From the NCBI GenBank assembly GCA_031119515.1, contig JAVHXR010000142.1:1-7045 (forward strand): a stretch of 7,045 nucleotides of DNA, given 5' to 3'. A model generated the notes under the pieces. That model was not told the origin of the DNA, made no database searches, and was given only the letters and a program-made list of their open reading frames with translations. The stretch comes from Propionicimonas sp. (GTDB taxonomy: Bacteria > Actinomycetota > Actinomycetes > Propionibacteriales > Propionibacteriaceae). Below, in pieces: positions 1 through 6,528 of the stretch. Position numbers and translations under genes: made by a program. How positions within the stretch are numbered: position 1 is the stretch's first letter; the number at the start of each line of letters is the position of its first letter.

Positions 1-1
1 G

Positions 2-1381
2 ATCAGCGACGCCGAGCGGCTGGAGATCTACCGCGAGCTGCCCGAGTTCCCCGAGGTCAAGAAGGACTCGGCGATGGGTGGCCCGAAGGGATTCCTGCTC
101 GAGATGGTGAAGAGCGAGCTGCTGGCCAACGGTTTCTCCGAGGAGCAGATCAACGGCGGCGGCCTGAGGATCACCACCACCTTCGACGCCAAGGCGCAGG
201 CCGCGGCCGTCAAGTCCGCCCAGAAGTACGCCCGCGAGGTGGCGGGGTCGAAGAAGAAGGCCGAGGACATCCACATCGGCCTCGCCTCGCTGGACAACGC
301 CACCGGCGGGGTGATCGCCCTCTATGGCGGCCCCGACTACACAAAGAACTTCGTCAACTGGGCGATGACCCGGCGGCCGACCGGCTCGACGTTCAAGCCG
401 TACGCGTTGACGGCCGGCCTGCGCGACGGCTGGACGCTGCAGGACAAGGTCAACGGCAGCAGCGTCACCCCGCCCGGGGAGTCCAAGCCGGTCACCGGTC
501 GGTACGGGAAGATCTCGCTGCTCACGGCCACCACCAAGTCGGTGAACCCGGCCTACGTCGACCTCGTGATCCAGCTGGAGGACGGCCACGACAAGGTGGT
601 CCAGGCGGCCGAGGACGCCGGGGTGCCGCACGACCCGAGCTGGGACTCCACCGGCTACCGGATCCCGCTGGGCGGTGGAGAGATCAGCCCGCTCAGCCAG
701 GCCGAGGGCTATGCCACGTTCGCCAACCAGGGGCTCCACGTCGGCTGGCACGTGGTCAGCGAGGTCGTCGACTCCCACGACCAGCGGCTCTACACGGCAG
801 CGGTCGTCCCCGAGCAGAGCATCGAGTCCGACGTCGCCACGGACGTGACCTACGCCCTGACCAAGGTAGCCCAGGACGGCACCGGCTACCGCGCCGCCCA
901 GCTGGGCTACCCGGTCGCGGGCAAGACCGGCAGCTACTACAACTCCGACCTCCAGTCGACCCAGTCGGCCTGGTTCGTGGGGTTCACCCGGCAGATCACC
1001 ACGGCGGTGATGTTCGTGAAGGGCGACAAGGGCACCGACAACCTGGGCCAGCAGTTCTACGGCTCCGGCCCACCCACCCTGGTCTGGCTCGACTACATGA
1101 AGGTCGCGATGGACGGCAAGGAGCAGCTCGACTTCGCGCCGCCGACCAAGCGCACCTCGACGCAGTCGCCGTCCGCGAAGCCCTCCGAGGAGCCGAGCGC
1201 GACGCCGACCCCGACGCCGAGCGAGACCGTCCCCACCGAGGTCCCCACCCAGGAGCCCACCGAGCAGCCCACGCAGGAACCCACGGCGCCGCCCACCACC
1301 GCGCCGCCGACGACCGCTCCACCGGCCACCACCGAGCCACCGCCGGCGACCCAGCCAGCGGCGGCCCTGCCGTCCCCGTAG
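2..1381 (+). CDS. Class A penicillin-binding protein, C-terminal transpeptidase part (5'-truncated)
   Basis: The reading frame is open from the first complete codon at base 2, so the gene starts upstream of the window; the ATG at base 74 is internal. What remains is the linker after the glycosyltransferase domain, with the GGLRITTTFD strand typical of class A PBPs, then the complete penicillin-binding transpeptidase domain. All three active-site motifs are visible: STFK with the nucleophilic serine at 386-397, SVN at 539-547, and KTG at 923-931. The enzyme cross-links peptidoglycan outside the membrane; the missing N-terminal half should carry the membrane anchor and the GT51 glycan polymerase. 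No PASTA domain follows. Instead, from about base 1140, the protein ends in a Pro/Thr/Glu/Ser-rich tail of about 80 residues. It is the first visible gene of a probable operon with two membrane glycosyltransferases; the next start is only 10 bases after its TAG stop. The symbol (ponA-like) is uncertain and left blank. Confidence 0.95.
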   Translation: MSDAERLEIYRELPEFPEVKKDSAMGGPKGFLLEMVKSELLANGFSEEQINGGGLRITTTFDAKAQAAAVKSAQKYAREVAGSKKKAEDIHIGLASLDNATGGVIALYGGPDYTKNFVNWAMTRRPTGSTFKPYALTAGLRDGWTLQDKVNGSSVTPPGESKPVTGRYGKISLLTATTKSVNPAYVDLVIQLEDGHDKVVQAAEDAGVPHDPSWDSTGYRIPLGGGEISPLSQAEGYATFANQGLHVGWHVVSEVVDSHDQRLYTAAVVPEQSIESDVATDVTYALTKVAQDGTGYRAAQLGYPVAGKTGSYYNSDLQSTQSAWFVGFTRQITTAVMFVKGDKGTDNLGQQFYGSGPPTLVWLDYMKVAMDGKEQLDFAPPTKRTSTQSPSAKPSEEPSATPTPTPSETVPTEVPTQEPTEQPTQEPTAPPTTAPPTTAPPATTEPPPATQPAAALPSP

Positions 1382-1391
1382 ACTCCCGCTC

Positions 1392-2741
1392 GTGTCGAGT
1401 CCAGGACCTACTGTCGCGCGCATGCTCGGCGGCCGGCTCGGCCGTCACGCCCGCCCCGGGGGCATCTGGTACTCCGCCGGGCCCTGGGCGATGCTGGTGC
1501 TCACCGTGTCCTGGCTTGTGCTCATGCTGCGGCAGGTCGCCTGCCTGCGCGGCGGCGACGTCTACCAGAACATGTGCTACACCGACATCACGGCGCTGTT
1601 CTACTGGCGCGGGGTGCGCGACGGGCTGGTCCCCTACCTCCAGGCCGACCTGGAGTACCCCGTCCTCACCGGTGCGCTGATCGACCTCACCCGCCGGATC
1701 GTGAACCTGCTGGGCGGACGGACCGAGCCGGGTCTCGAGGGCGCCGACCTGACGTTCTCGGCCGGGATGTTCTTCGGCGTCACGGCCGTGCTGATGTTCC
1801 TCGGCTTCGCCGTGCTGGTGTGGGCGCACCTGAAGATGTCCCGTCCCTGGGACGCGCTGATGATCGCCGCCTCGCCGGCGATCCTCACCACCGGGCTGAT
1901 CAACTGGGACGCCCTGGTGGTCGCGCTGACATCGCTGGCGCTGCTGGCCTGGTCCCGCAGGAGCCCGGTCTGGACCGGGATCTGGATCGGGCTGGGGATC
2001 GCGGCGAAGCTGTACCCGGTGCTGCTCCTGGTTCCACTGGCGGTGCTCTGCCTGCGCGGCGGACGATGGCGGGCGTACTTCATCACGGTCGGGACGACGA
2101 TCGCCGCCTGGCTGGCGGTCAACCTGCCGGTCTATCTCCTGGCGCCCGAGGGCTGGCTGAAGTTCTGGGGGTTCAACGTCGACCGCGGCGCCGATCTGGG
2201 TTCCATCTGGTACCTGCTGAGCCTGGCGGGCATCCAGGTCAGCGGCATCTCGACCTGGATCGCCGGGCTGATGGTGGTCGGCACTCTGGCTATCTGCGCC
2301 CTGCTCCTGCTGGCGCCGCAGCGGCCCCGGCTGGCGCAGGGGGTGTTCCTGATCGTGACCCTGTTCCTGCTGGTCAACAAGGTGTACTCCCCGCAGTACG
2401 TGATCTGGCTGCTGCCGCTGCTGGTGCTGGCCCGTCCCCGCTGGCTGGACTGGACGGTGTTCTCGGTCGCCGAGTTGCTGTACTTCATGGCCATCTGGGG
2501 CCACCTCGGCGGGCTGACCGCCTCCGGCGTCGGGAGCCAGGACCGGATCTACATGGCCGCTGTCGTGATCCGGATCGCCGTCCAGCTGTGGCTGTGCGCG
2601 CGGGTGGTGCTGGACGCCTGGAACCCGTCGCGGGACATCGTCCGCGCAGGCGGGCTCGACGACCCCGACGGTGGCCTGCTGGACGGGAGGTCGGACGCGC
2701 CCTGGCTGGCGCGGTTTCGCCGCCCGCCGGTCCGGGCCTGA
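1392..2741 (+). CDS. GT87-family (DUF2029) polyprenol-phosphate-dependent membrane glycosyltransferase
   Basis: This 449-residue polytopic membrane protein has about ten hydrophobic segments, the first near residues 32-50, and a short polar C-terminal tail. Motifs I recognise from actinobacterial GT87/DUF2029 proteins are YTDI with D65 in the first outer loop, LEYPVLTG soon after, INWDALV (N171-D173), AKLYPVL (K206-P209) and NKVYSPQYVIW (S333-Y336). Known members, such as mycobacterial mannosyltransferases of lipomannan and PIM synthesis, transfer sugar from polyprenyl-phosphate donors on the outer membrane face. By analogy with GT-C enzymes, D65 may be the catalytic acid; that is inference. 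The substrate here is unknown. GTG at 1392 is chosen because it sits 10 bases after the PBP stop; an in-frame ATG at 1422 is the alternative, and neither has a strong Shine-Dalgarno. The tight spacing to both neighbours implies co-transcription and possible translational coupling. Confidence 0.88.
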   Translation: MSSPGPTVARMLGGRLGRHARPGGIWYSAGPWAMLVLTVSWLVLMLRQVACLRGGDVYQNMCYTDITALFYWRGVRDGLVPYLQADLEYPVLTGALIDLTRRIVNLLGGRTEPGLEGADLTFSAGMFFGVTAVLMFLGFAVLVWAHLKMSRPWDALMIAASPAILTTGLINWDALVVALTSLALLAWSRRSPVWTGIWIGLGIAAKLYPVLLLVPLAVLCLRGGRWRAYFITVGTTIAAWLAVNLPVYLLAPEGWLKFWGFNVDRGADLGSIWYLLSLAGIQVSGISTWIAGLMVVGTLAICALLLLAPQRPRLAQGVFLIVTLFLLVNKVYSPQYVIWLLPLLVLARPRWLDWTVFSVAELLYFMAIWGHLGGLTASGVGSQDRIYMAAVVIRIAVQLWLCARVVLDAWNPSRDIVRAGGLDDPDGGLLDGRSDAPWLARFRRPPVRA

Positions 2742-2748
2742 CGCCGCC

Positions 2749-3918
2749 GTGCCGGCCGGGACACCGGTGAGGGCCGCTCCCGGTCGCACCCCGCCGGCGG
2801 GGCTGTGGTCGGGCGACGCCCGGCTGGTGGTGCAGGCCTGGCTCGGCACTCGACTGGTGCTCGCCCTCACGCTGGCGTGGCTGATGGTCAGCGAGGGCAG
2901 GGGACTCGACGAACTCGACAACTGGGACGTCGAGCACTACCTGCGGATCGCCACCGACGGCTACACCGACCCGACCAAGTACGCCTTCTTCCCGGGGTGG
3001 CCGCTGCTGCTGCGCCTGGTGGGCGCGACCGGCGTGCCGGTGCTGATCGCCGCGACCCTGCTCGCGCTTGCCTTCAGCGGTCTCGCCGCGGCCGCGCTGT
3101 ACCGGCTGGCCGGCGCGGGTCCCGTGATCGCCTGGCTGCTCGCACCGACGGCGATCTTCACCGCCGTCGGGTACACCGAGTCGCTGTTCTGTGCCGCAGC
3201 GTTCTGGGCGTGGGAGCGGGCGAGCTCGCGCCACTGGGGCGCCGCGGCGCTGCTCGCGGCGGTCGCCGCCTCCGTCCGGGTCTCCGGGATCTTCCTGATC
3301 GGGGCACTGGCCATCCTCGCCCTCACCCAGGACCGTGACCTCGGCCCGCCGGGCGGCATCCCGGTCCCTGCCGGCAGGCGCTGGCTGGAGCGTCTGCGCC
3401 GGCTGGCCTGGCTGCTGGTGCCGGTCGCGGCGGTGGCCGGCTACCTCGGGTACCTCTACCTGGAGACCGGGAACTGGCTGGCGTGGTTCGACGCCCAGGC
3501 GTCCGGCTGGACGCGGGACTTCACCTGGCCGTGGGAAGCGCTGCAGCGCACCCTGGACGCCAGCGATCCGGCCGGCTACCCGGGCCACCCGGAGTGGGCG
3601 TGGGTGTTCCGGTTCGAGATCGTCTCGATGGCGGTCGGGGTCGTGGTCACGGCCTACGGCGCGGTCCGGCGGCGGTGGGCCGAGGCCGCCTTCGTGGGGG
3701 TGCAGGTGGCGGCGTTCGCGGTGTCGGAGTGGTTCATGAGCGTCAACCGGGCGGTGCTGTTGTGGTTCCCGCTGTGGATCCTGCTCGGACGGGTGCTGGA
3801 GGGTCGTCATCCGGTGTCCCGGAGCCGGCGCATCGTGATCGGTGTCGTCGTGGCGGCGGCGCTGCTGGTGCAGGCGTGGTGGGCTTCGCTCTTCCTGACC
3901 GGACGCTGGGCGAGCTGA
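2749..3918 (+). CDS. PIG-V-like mannosyltransferase family membrane protein (GT-C fold)
   Basis: With this start the protein has 389 residues and is mostly hydrophobic, with roughly nine or ten membrane segments. Diagnostic pieces are NWDVEHY at residues 58-64 followed by IATDGY, the FFPGWP block at 80-85, GYTESLF from residue 141, and a later VRVSG. This arrangement (WD..HY..IA..GY, then FFP..P, then YTESLF) is characteristic of the PIG-V-like mannosyltransferase family of Actinobacteria, related to the eukaryotic GPI mannosyltransferase II; the acidic residue of the WD motif is the likely catalytic site in the first outer loop. Donor and acceptor cannot be read from sequence; polyprenyl-phosphate-mannose is the family expectation. 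GTG 2749, seven bases after the preceding stop, gives a sensible N-terminus. GTG 2767 has a slightly better upstream purine run (CGGGAC), and GTG 2671 would overlap the previous gene by 71 bases. The start is the least certain part of this call. Confidence 0.85.
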   Translation: MPAGTPVRAAPGRTPPAGLWSGDARLVVQAWLGTRLVLALTLAWLMVSEGRGLDELDNWDVEHYLRIATDGYTDPTKYAFFPGWPLLLRLVGATGVPVLIAATLLALAFSGLAAAALYRLAGAGPVIAWLLAPTAIFTAVGYTESLFCAAAFWAWERASSRHWGAAALLAAVAASVRVSGIFLIGALAILALTQDRDLGPPGGIPVPAGRRWLERLRRLAWLLVPVAAVAGYLGYLYLETGNWLAWFDAQASGWTRDFTWPWEALQRTLDASDPAGYPGHPEWAWVFRFEIVSMAVGVVVTAYGAVRRRWAEAAFVGVQVAAFAVSEWFMSVNRAVLLWFPLWILLGRVLEGRHPVSRSRRIVIGVVVAAALLVQAWWASLFLTGRWAS

Positions 3919-3920
3919 GC

Positions 3921-3938
3921 CGGCCGACTCACCGGCCG
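3921..3938 (+). terminator. Short G+C hairpin after the glycosyltransferase operon
   Basis: Two copies of CGGCCG (3921-3926 and 3933-3938) are separated by the six-base loop ACTCAC, giving a 6-bp perfect stem just three bases after the mannosyltransferase stop. There is no T tract. It could be a weak terminator or attenuator between the envelope operon and the downstream gene, but short CG-rich palindromes are common in DNA of this composition. Confidence 0.25.
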
Positions 3939-3944
3939 CGGGCC

Positions 3945-3956
3945 TACCATGCCTCC
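3945..3956 (+). promoter_or_regulatory. Candidate -10 element for leaderless transcription of the MDMPI-like gene
   Basis: TACCAT at 3945-3950 fits the actinobacterial -10 pattern TAnnnT and ends six bases before the ATG at 3957. No Shine-Dalgarno lies in front of this ATG. A transcript starting at or next to the A of the ATG would be leaderless, which is common in Actinobacteria. A convincing -35 is not visible; CCGACT at 3924-3929 is only a partial match with a short spacer. Confidence 0.35.
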
Positions 3957-4679
3957 ATGCAGCCACCGATCGACCAGCTGGCGGCGTTGCGCCGCCACCA
4001 GGACGTGTTCCTGGCCGGGATCGGGCAGGCCGACCCGGTGACCCCGGTGCCGTGGTGCGGGCGCTGGAAGGTGACGGACCTGGTCGTCCACCTCGCCCGG
4101 ATCCATCATTGGGCGGCGGCCCAGGCCCGCCGGCAGCCGGAGGTGCCGCTGGGGCGCGGGCCGTTCGACCTGGCCGAACTGTACGCCCGGTGCGCCGCGG
4201 AACTGCGCGACACCCTCGCCGAGCTCGACCCGGACGCCAGGGCGTGGACGCTGCTGGATGACGGGAAGCCGCGGGCCGAGCAGACCGGCACCGTGCGGTT
4301 CTGGCACCGGCGCCAGGCGCTGGAGACCCTTGTCCACGCCTGGGACCTGCGGACGGCGACCGGGCGCGGCTACGACCCCGGCCCCGAGGACTGGATCGAC
4401 TGCCTCGACGAGGTGGTGACGGTGATGCACCCGCGCCAGCTCCGGCTCGGCAGGATCGCCCCGCCGGATGCGCGCGTCCGGTTCCGTCCGGCCGAGACCG
4501 AGCGGGTCTGGGAACTGACCGGGGCGGCGCCGCAGTCGCCCACCGTCACCGTGAGCGGTCCGGCGCTCACCCTCGGGCTGCTGGCGTGGGGACGCACGAC
4601 CGCGAGCGACCCGTCGCTCGCCGTCACCGGCGACCCGGCGCACCTCGCCGGGGTGCTGGCCTCCGGACTGACCCCCTGA
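3957..4679 (+). CDS. Maleylpyruvate isomerase family mycothiol-dependent enzyme (DinB-like MDMPI fold)
   Basis: The 240-residue protein has the two-part layout of the MDMPI family: an N-terminal four-helix DinB-like domain (about residues 5-150) and a smaller alpha/beta C-terminal domain (about 160-240). The presumed metal ligands are present. H45 lies in WKVTDLVVHLARIHHW, which matches the family's W.V.DL..HL block, and E123 and H127 lie in QALETLVHAWD. In Corynebacterium glutamicum maleylpyruvate isomerase the equivalent His-Glu-His triad binds zinc and works with mycothiol. Most family members have unknown substrates and nothing here points to gentisate degradation, so a general mycothiol-dependent transferase or isomerase is the safest reading. 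It is probably cytoplasmic, with no signal peptide or membrane segment. It lies 38 bases after the mannosyltransferase gene and converges on the lactate dehydrogenase gene. The ATG at 3957 is preferred; an ATG at 3949 is out of frame. Confidence 0.85.
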   Translation: MQPPIDQLAALRRHQDVFLAGIGQADPVTPVPWCGRWKVTDLVVHLARIHHWAAAQARRQPEVPLGRGPFDLAELYARCAAELRDTLAELDPDARAWTLLDDGKPRAEQTGTVRFWHRRQALETLVHAWDLRTATGRGYDPGPEDWIDCLDEVVTVMHPRQLRLGRIAPPDARVRFRPAETERVWELTGAAPQSPTVTVSGPALTLGLLAWGRTTASDPSLAVTGDPAHLAGVLASGLTP

Positions 4680-4697
4680 GGCCGCCCGTGCGCACCG

Positions 4698-4727
4698 GGT
4701 CGTCCCGGCCGGCCGCGTGGGACGACC
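4698..4727. terminator. Convergent intergenic hairpin, possible bidirectional terminator
   Basis: GGTCGTCCC (4698-4706) and GGGACGACC (4719-4727) form a perfect 9-bp inverted repeat around a 12-base loop. It sits between two converging genes, 18 bases after the MDMPI-like stop and 37 bases beyond the lactate dehydrogenase stop, where a terminator serving both strands is expected. There is no U tract on either strand, as is usual for actinobacterial hairpin terminators. The rest of this 85-base gap shows nothing else clear. Confidence 0.6.
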
Positions 4728-4764
4728 ACACCGCCGGTGAAGGATCGCCGGCGTCTGCCGGGGA

Positions 4765-5742
4765 CTAGAAGCCGACTGCCCGCTGGGTGGCGCGGATCGC
4801 CTCGGCGGACTTCTTCAGCAGGCTGATCTCGTGGGCGTCCATCGGGAACTCGTAGACGCACTCGACGCCGTCGCGGGTCACCAGGCTCGGAACCGACATC
4901 GCGACCCCGGAGATCCCCCGGTAGTCGTCGAGCACGGAGGACACCGGCATGATGTTGCGCTGGTTGCCCAGCAGGGCCTCGACCAGGCTGGCGCCGGCCA
5001 GGCCGATGGCGTAGTTCGTCGCCCCCTTGCCCTCGATGATCTCGTACGCGGCGTGGACGGTGTCGTGGGAGATCTGGGCGAGCACCTCCTCGGTGAACAC
5101 CCGGCTGCCCTCGGGGCTGCGCCAGTCCCGGATCGGGATCTGGGCGATGGTGGCGCTGGACCAGATCGGGAACTCGGTGTCGCCGTGCTCGCCGACCATG
5201 ATCGCGTGGACGTTCCGCAGTCCGACGTTGGCCCGCTGGGCGATGCCCCAGCGCAGCCGCGAGGTGTCGAGGATCGTCCCGGTCGAGATCACCCGCGAGG
5301 TCGGCAGCCCGCTGACCTTCTGCGCCACCACGGTGAGCACGTCGCACGGGTTGGTCACCAGCACGAGGATCGCCTCCGGAGCCACGTCGAGCAGCTTCGG
5401 CACCATGTCGGTCAGGATCCGTGCGTTCACCCCGGCCAGGTCGAGCCGCGTCTGCCCCGGCTTCTGCCTCGCCCCGGCCGTGATGATGATCACGTTGGAG
5501 TCGCGCGCGACCTCGATGTCGGCGCCGCCCTCCATCACAGAGGTCGGGGTGAACTGGGTGCCGTGGGCGAGGTCCTTGACCTCCGCGTCGACCTTCTTGG
5601 CGTCGATGTCGTAGAGCGCGATCCTGCGCGCGGAGCCGCGGATCAGGGAGGCGTAGGCGATCGAGGAGCCGACGGACCCGGCGCCGACGACGGTCAGCTT
5701 CGAGGTCTTCGCGACGGCGGATTCGGCAGCGTTGGTGCTCAT
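4765..5742 (-). CDS. ldh: L-lactate dehydrogenase (NAD-dependent)
   Basis: At 325 residues this is the normal length for bacterial L-lactate dehydrogenase, the cytoplasmic enzyme that interconverts pyruvate and L-lactate with NAD(H). The Rossmann motif [12 protein letters not shown] starts at G20, and an acidic residue (D45) ends the second strand, favouring NAD over NADP. The active-site loop reads [14 protein letters not shown]93 corresponds to Gln102 of the classical numbering, which selects lactate/pyruvate (malate dehydrogenases have Arg), and R99 to Arg109. TNPCD follows at 130-134. D159 and R162 in DTSRLRW match Asp168 and Arg171, and H186 in GEHGD is the catalytic His195. The usual Glu107 is Gln here (Q97), a conservative variation. 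The ATG at 5742 fits the family N-terminus after a short Ala/Ser-rich extension. The gene lies 109 bases beyond the tetR stop on the same strand and probably has its own promoter. Confidence 0.96.
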   Translation of the reverse strand: MSTNAAESAVAKTSKLTVVGAGSVGSSIAYASLIRGSARRIALYDIDAKKVDAEVKDLAHGTQFTPTSVMEGGADIEVARDSNVIIITAGARQKPGQTRLDLAGVNARILTDMVPKLLDVAPEAILVLVTNPCDVLTVVAQKVSGLPTSRVISTGTILDTSRLRWGIAQRANVGLRNVHAIMVGEHGDTEFPIWSSATIAQIPIRDWRSPEGSRVFTEEVLAQISHDTVHAAYEIIEGKGATNYAIGLAGASLVEALLGNQRNIMPVSSVLDDYRGISGVAMSVPSLVTRDGVECVYEFPMDAHEISLLKKSAEAIRATQRAVGF

Positions 5743-5754
5743 GCGCTGAGCCTA
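5743..5754 (-). promoter_or_regulatory. Candidate -10 element for leaderless transcription of ldh
   Basis: On the - strand, TAGGCT (5749-5754) fits TAnnnT and is followed by exactly six bases, CAGCGC, before the ATG at 5742. This is the same spacing as at the MDMPI-like gene. Only a lone AGG, inside the hexamer itself, could serve as a Shine-Dalgarno. A weak -35 candidate, TGCCCC, lies 17 bases upstream (5772-5777). A leaderless ldh mRNA is plausible but unproven. Confidence 0.35.
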
Positions 5755-5779
5755 TCGAGACCACCGGGGCCGGGGCAGT

Positions 5780-5851
5780 GCCGCCGGGGCGCGAAGTCCC
5801 TGCCGGTCGGGAATCCGGGCGTCGCGAGGGCGGGACCCGTGGCCCGGCGGC
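5780..5851 (-). terminator. Long-range inverted repeat between tetR and ldh, possible tetR terminator
   Basis: CCCGGCGGC (5843-5851), directly abutting the tetR stop codon, is the exact reverse complement of GCCGCCGGG (5780-5788). A shorter pair, GTCCC (5796-5800) and GGGAC (5832-5836), is nested inside. Together they could fold into one extended stem with a large interrupted loop, downstream of tetR and ahead of the ldh promoter region. No T tract is present, and in DNA this G+C-rich a chance match of this length is possible. Confidence 0.3.
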
Positions 5852-6505
5852 TCAGGAGTCTGCGCCGAAGTCCACCAGCGCCCGCACCAGCCCGGCCAGG
5901 TAGTCCGACCAGTGGGTGCCGGCGAGCTTGTTCTCGGAGAGGTCGCCGCCGGCCATCATCGCCCGGGTGGCGAGGGCCTCGTAGTAGGCGTTGAGCACGA
6001 TCACCAGGTGTTCGGCCGGGACGATCAGCCGCGCGCCCTGGCGGGCGACGACGTCCTCGATGGCAGCTATCAGCAGGCTGTCGAGGCTGTTCTCGACGTC
6101 CTGGACCGGCTGGCGCACCGGGGGGTTGCGGAGGGCGTAGAGCCGCATCTCGCTGCGGGCCAGCAGCCATTCGGGGTCGATCGGGTGGCTCGCCTGGAAG
6201 ACCACCAGCGCCTGCCGGATGACGTCGTCGACCGAGCGGGGCTCGATCCGCTCCCCCGGGACGGTGCTGGTCGCGTTCGTCGTCGCCTGGAGGATCTCCT
6301 CCCCCTTGCGCTCGAGAACCGCTACCAGCAGCTCGTCCTTGGAGTCGAAGTTGGAGTAGAACGCGCCCCGGGTGAAGCCGGCGCGTTCGCAGATCTCCTC
6401 CACCGAGGCGGCGAGGATGCCCTTCTCGGCGAACAGCGCGATCGCCGCGTCCATCAACCGGTCCCTGGTCTGGGCGCGCCGCGTGCTCACCGCCGCCGTG
6501 GTCAT
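5852..6505 (-). CDS. TetR/AcrR-family transcriptional regulator
   Basis: This 217-residue protein starts with a clear TetR DNA-binding domain. RDRLMDAAIALFAEKG (about 14-29) forms helix 1, SVEEICERAG the start of the helix-turn-helix, and FTRGAFYSNFDSKDEL (44-59) the recognition helix and the hallmark F/Y-x-x-F-x-x-K-x-E-L pattern. The rest, to residue 217, is a helical ligand-binding and dimerisation domain whose ligand cannot be read from sequence. The ATG at 6505 is firmly supported by a perfect AGGAGG Shine-Dalgarno seven bases upstream. The frame stays open further upstream, but that stretch runs through the intergenic region and the transporter gene. It diverges from an MMPL transporter gene, and the 126 bases between the two starts hold four operator-like inverted repeats. 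Repression of both itself and the transporter, relieved by a small molecule or lipid, is the likely circuit (inference from family and layout). Confidence 0.95.
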   Translation of the reverse strand: MTTAAVSTRRAQTRDRLMDAAIALFAEKGILAASVEEICERAGFTRGAFYSNFDSKDELLVAVLERKGEEILQATTNATSTVPGERIEPRSVDDVIRQALVVFQASHPIDPEWLLARSEMRLYALRNPPVRQPVQDVENSLDSLLIAAIEDVVARQGARLIVPAEHLVIVLNAYYEALATRAMMAGGDLSENKLAGTHWSDYLAGLVRALVDFGADS

Positions 6506-6528
6506 CTGCCGCCTCCTGTGATCCTCCC

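Noticed and set aside
74..76. ATG at base 74 as the start of the PBP gene
   Set aside because: The same frame is open and PBP-like from base 2, and a start here would leave a transpeptidase with no membrane anchor; the gene simply enters the window from the left.
1198..1341. Repetitive CCCACC/GCCGAC-rich stretch considered as a DNA repeat or CRISPR-like array
   Set aside because: Repeats are short, irregular and in frame, and are explained by the Pro/Thr-rich protein tail.
996..2921. Very long open frame on the - strand (641 codons) across the PBP and GT87 genes
   Set aside because: It is antisense to two genes with clear family motifs, its translation is rich in Arg, Pro, Gln and Asp with no recognisable domain, and long empty frames opposite GC-rich genes are expected from third-position G/C bias.
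2485..3966. Long - strand open frame (493 codons) opposite the mannosyltransferase gene
   Set aside because: It has the same shadow-frame composition and lies opposite a convincing membrane protein; no start signal or domain.
4370..5764. A 464-codon - strand frame covering ldh in another frame
   Set aside because: The lactate dehydrogenase frame contains all catalytic motifs; this frame is Arg/Gly-rich low-complexity translation with no domain.
4831..5994. A 387-codon + strand frame opposite ldh and the end of tetR
   Set aside because: Asp/Gly/Val/Arg-rich shadow translation antisense to two well-supported genes.
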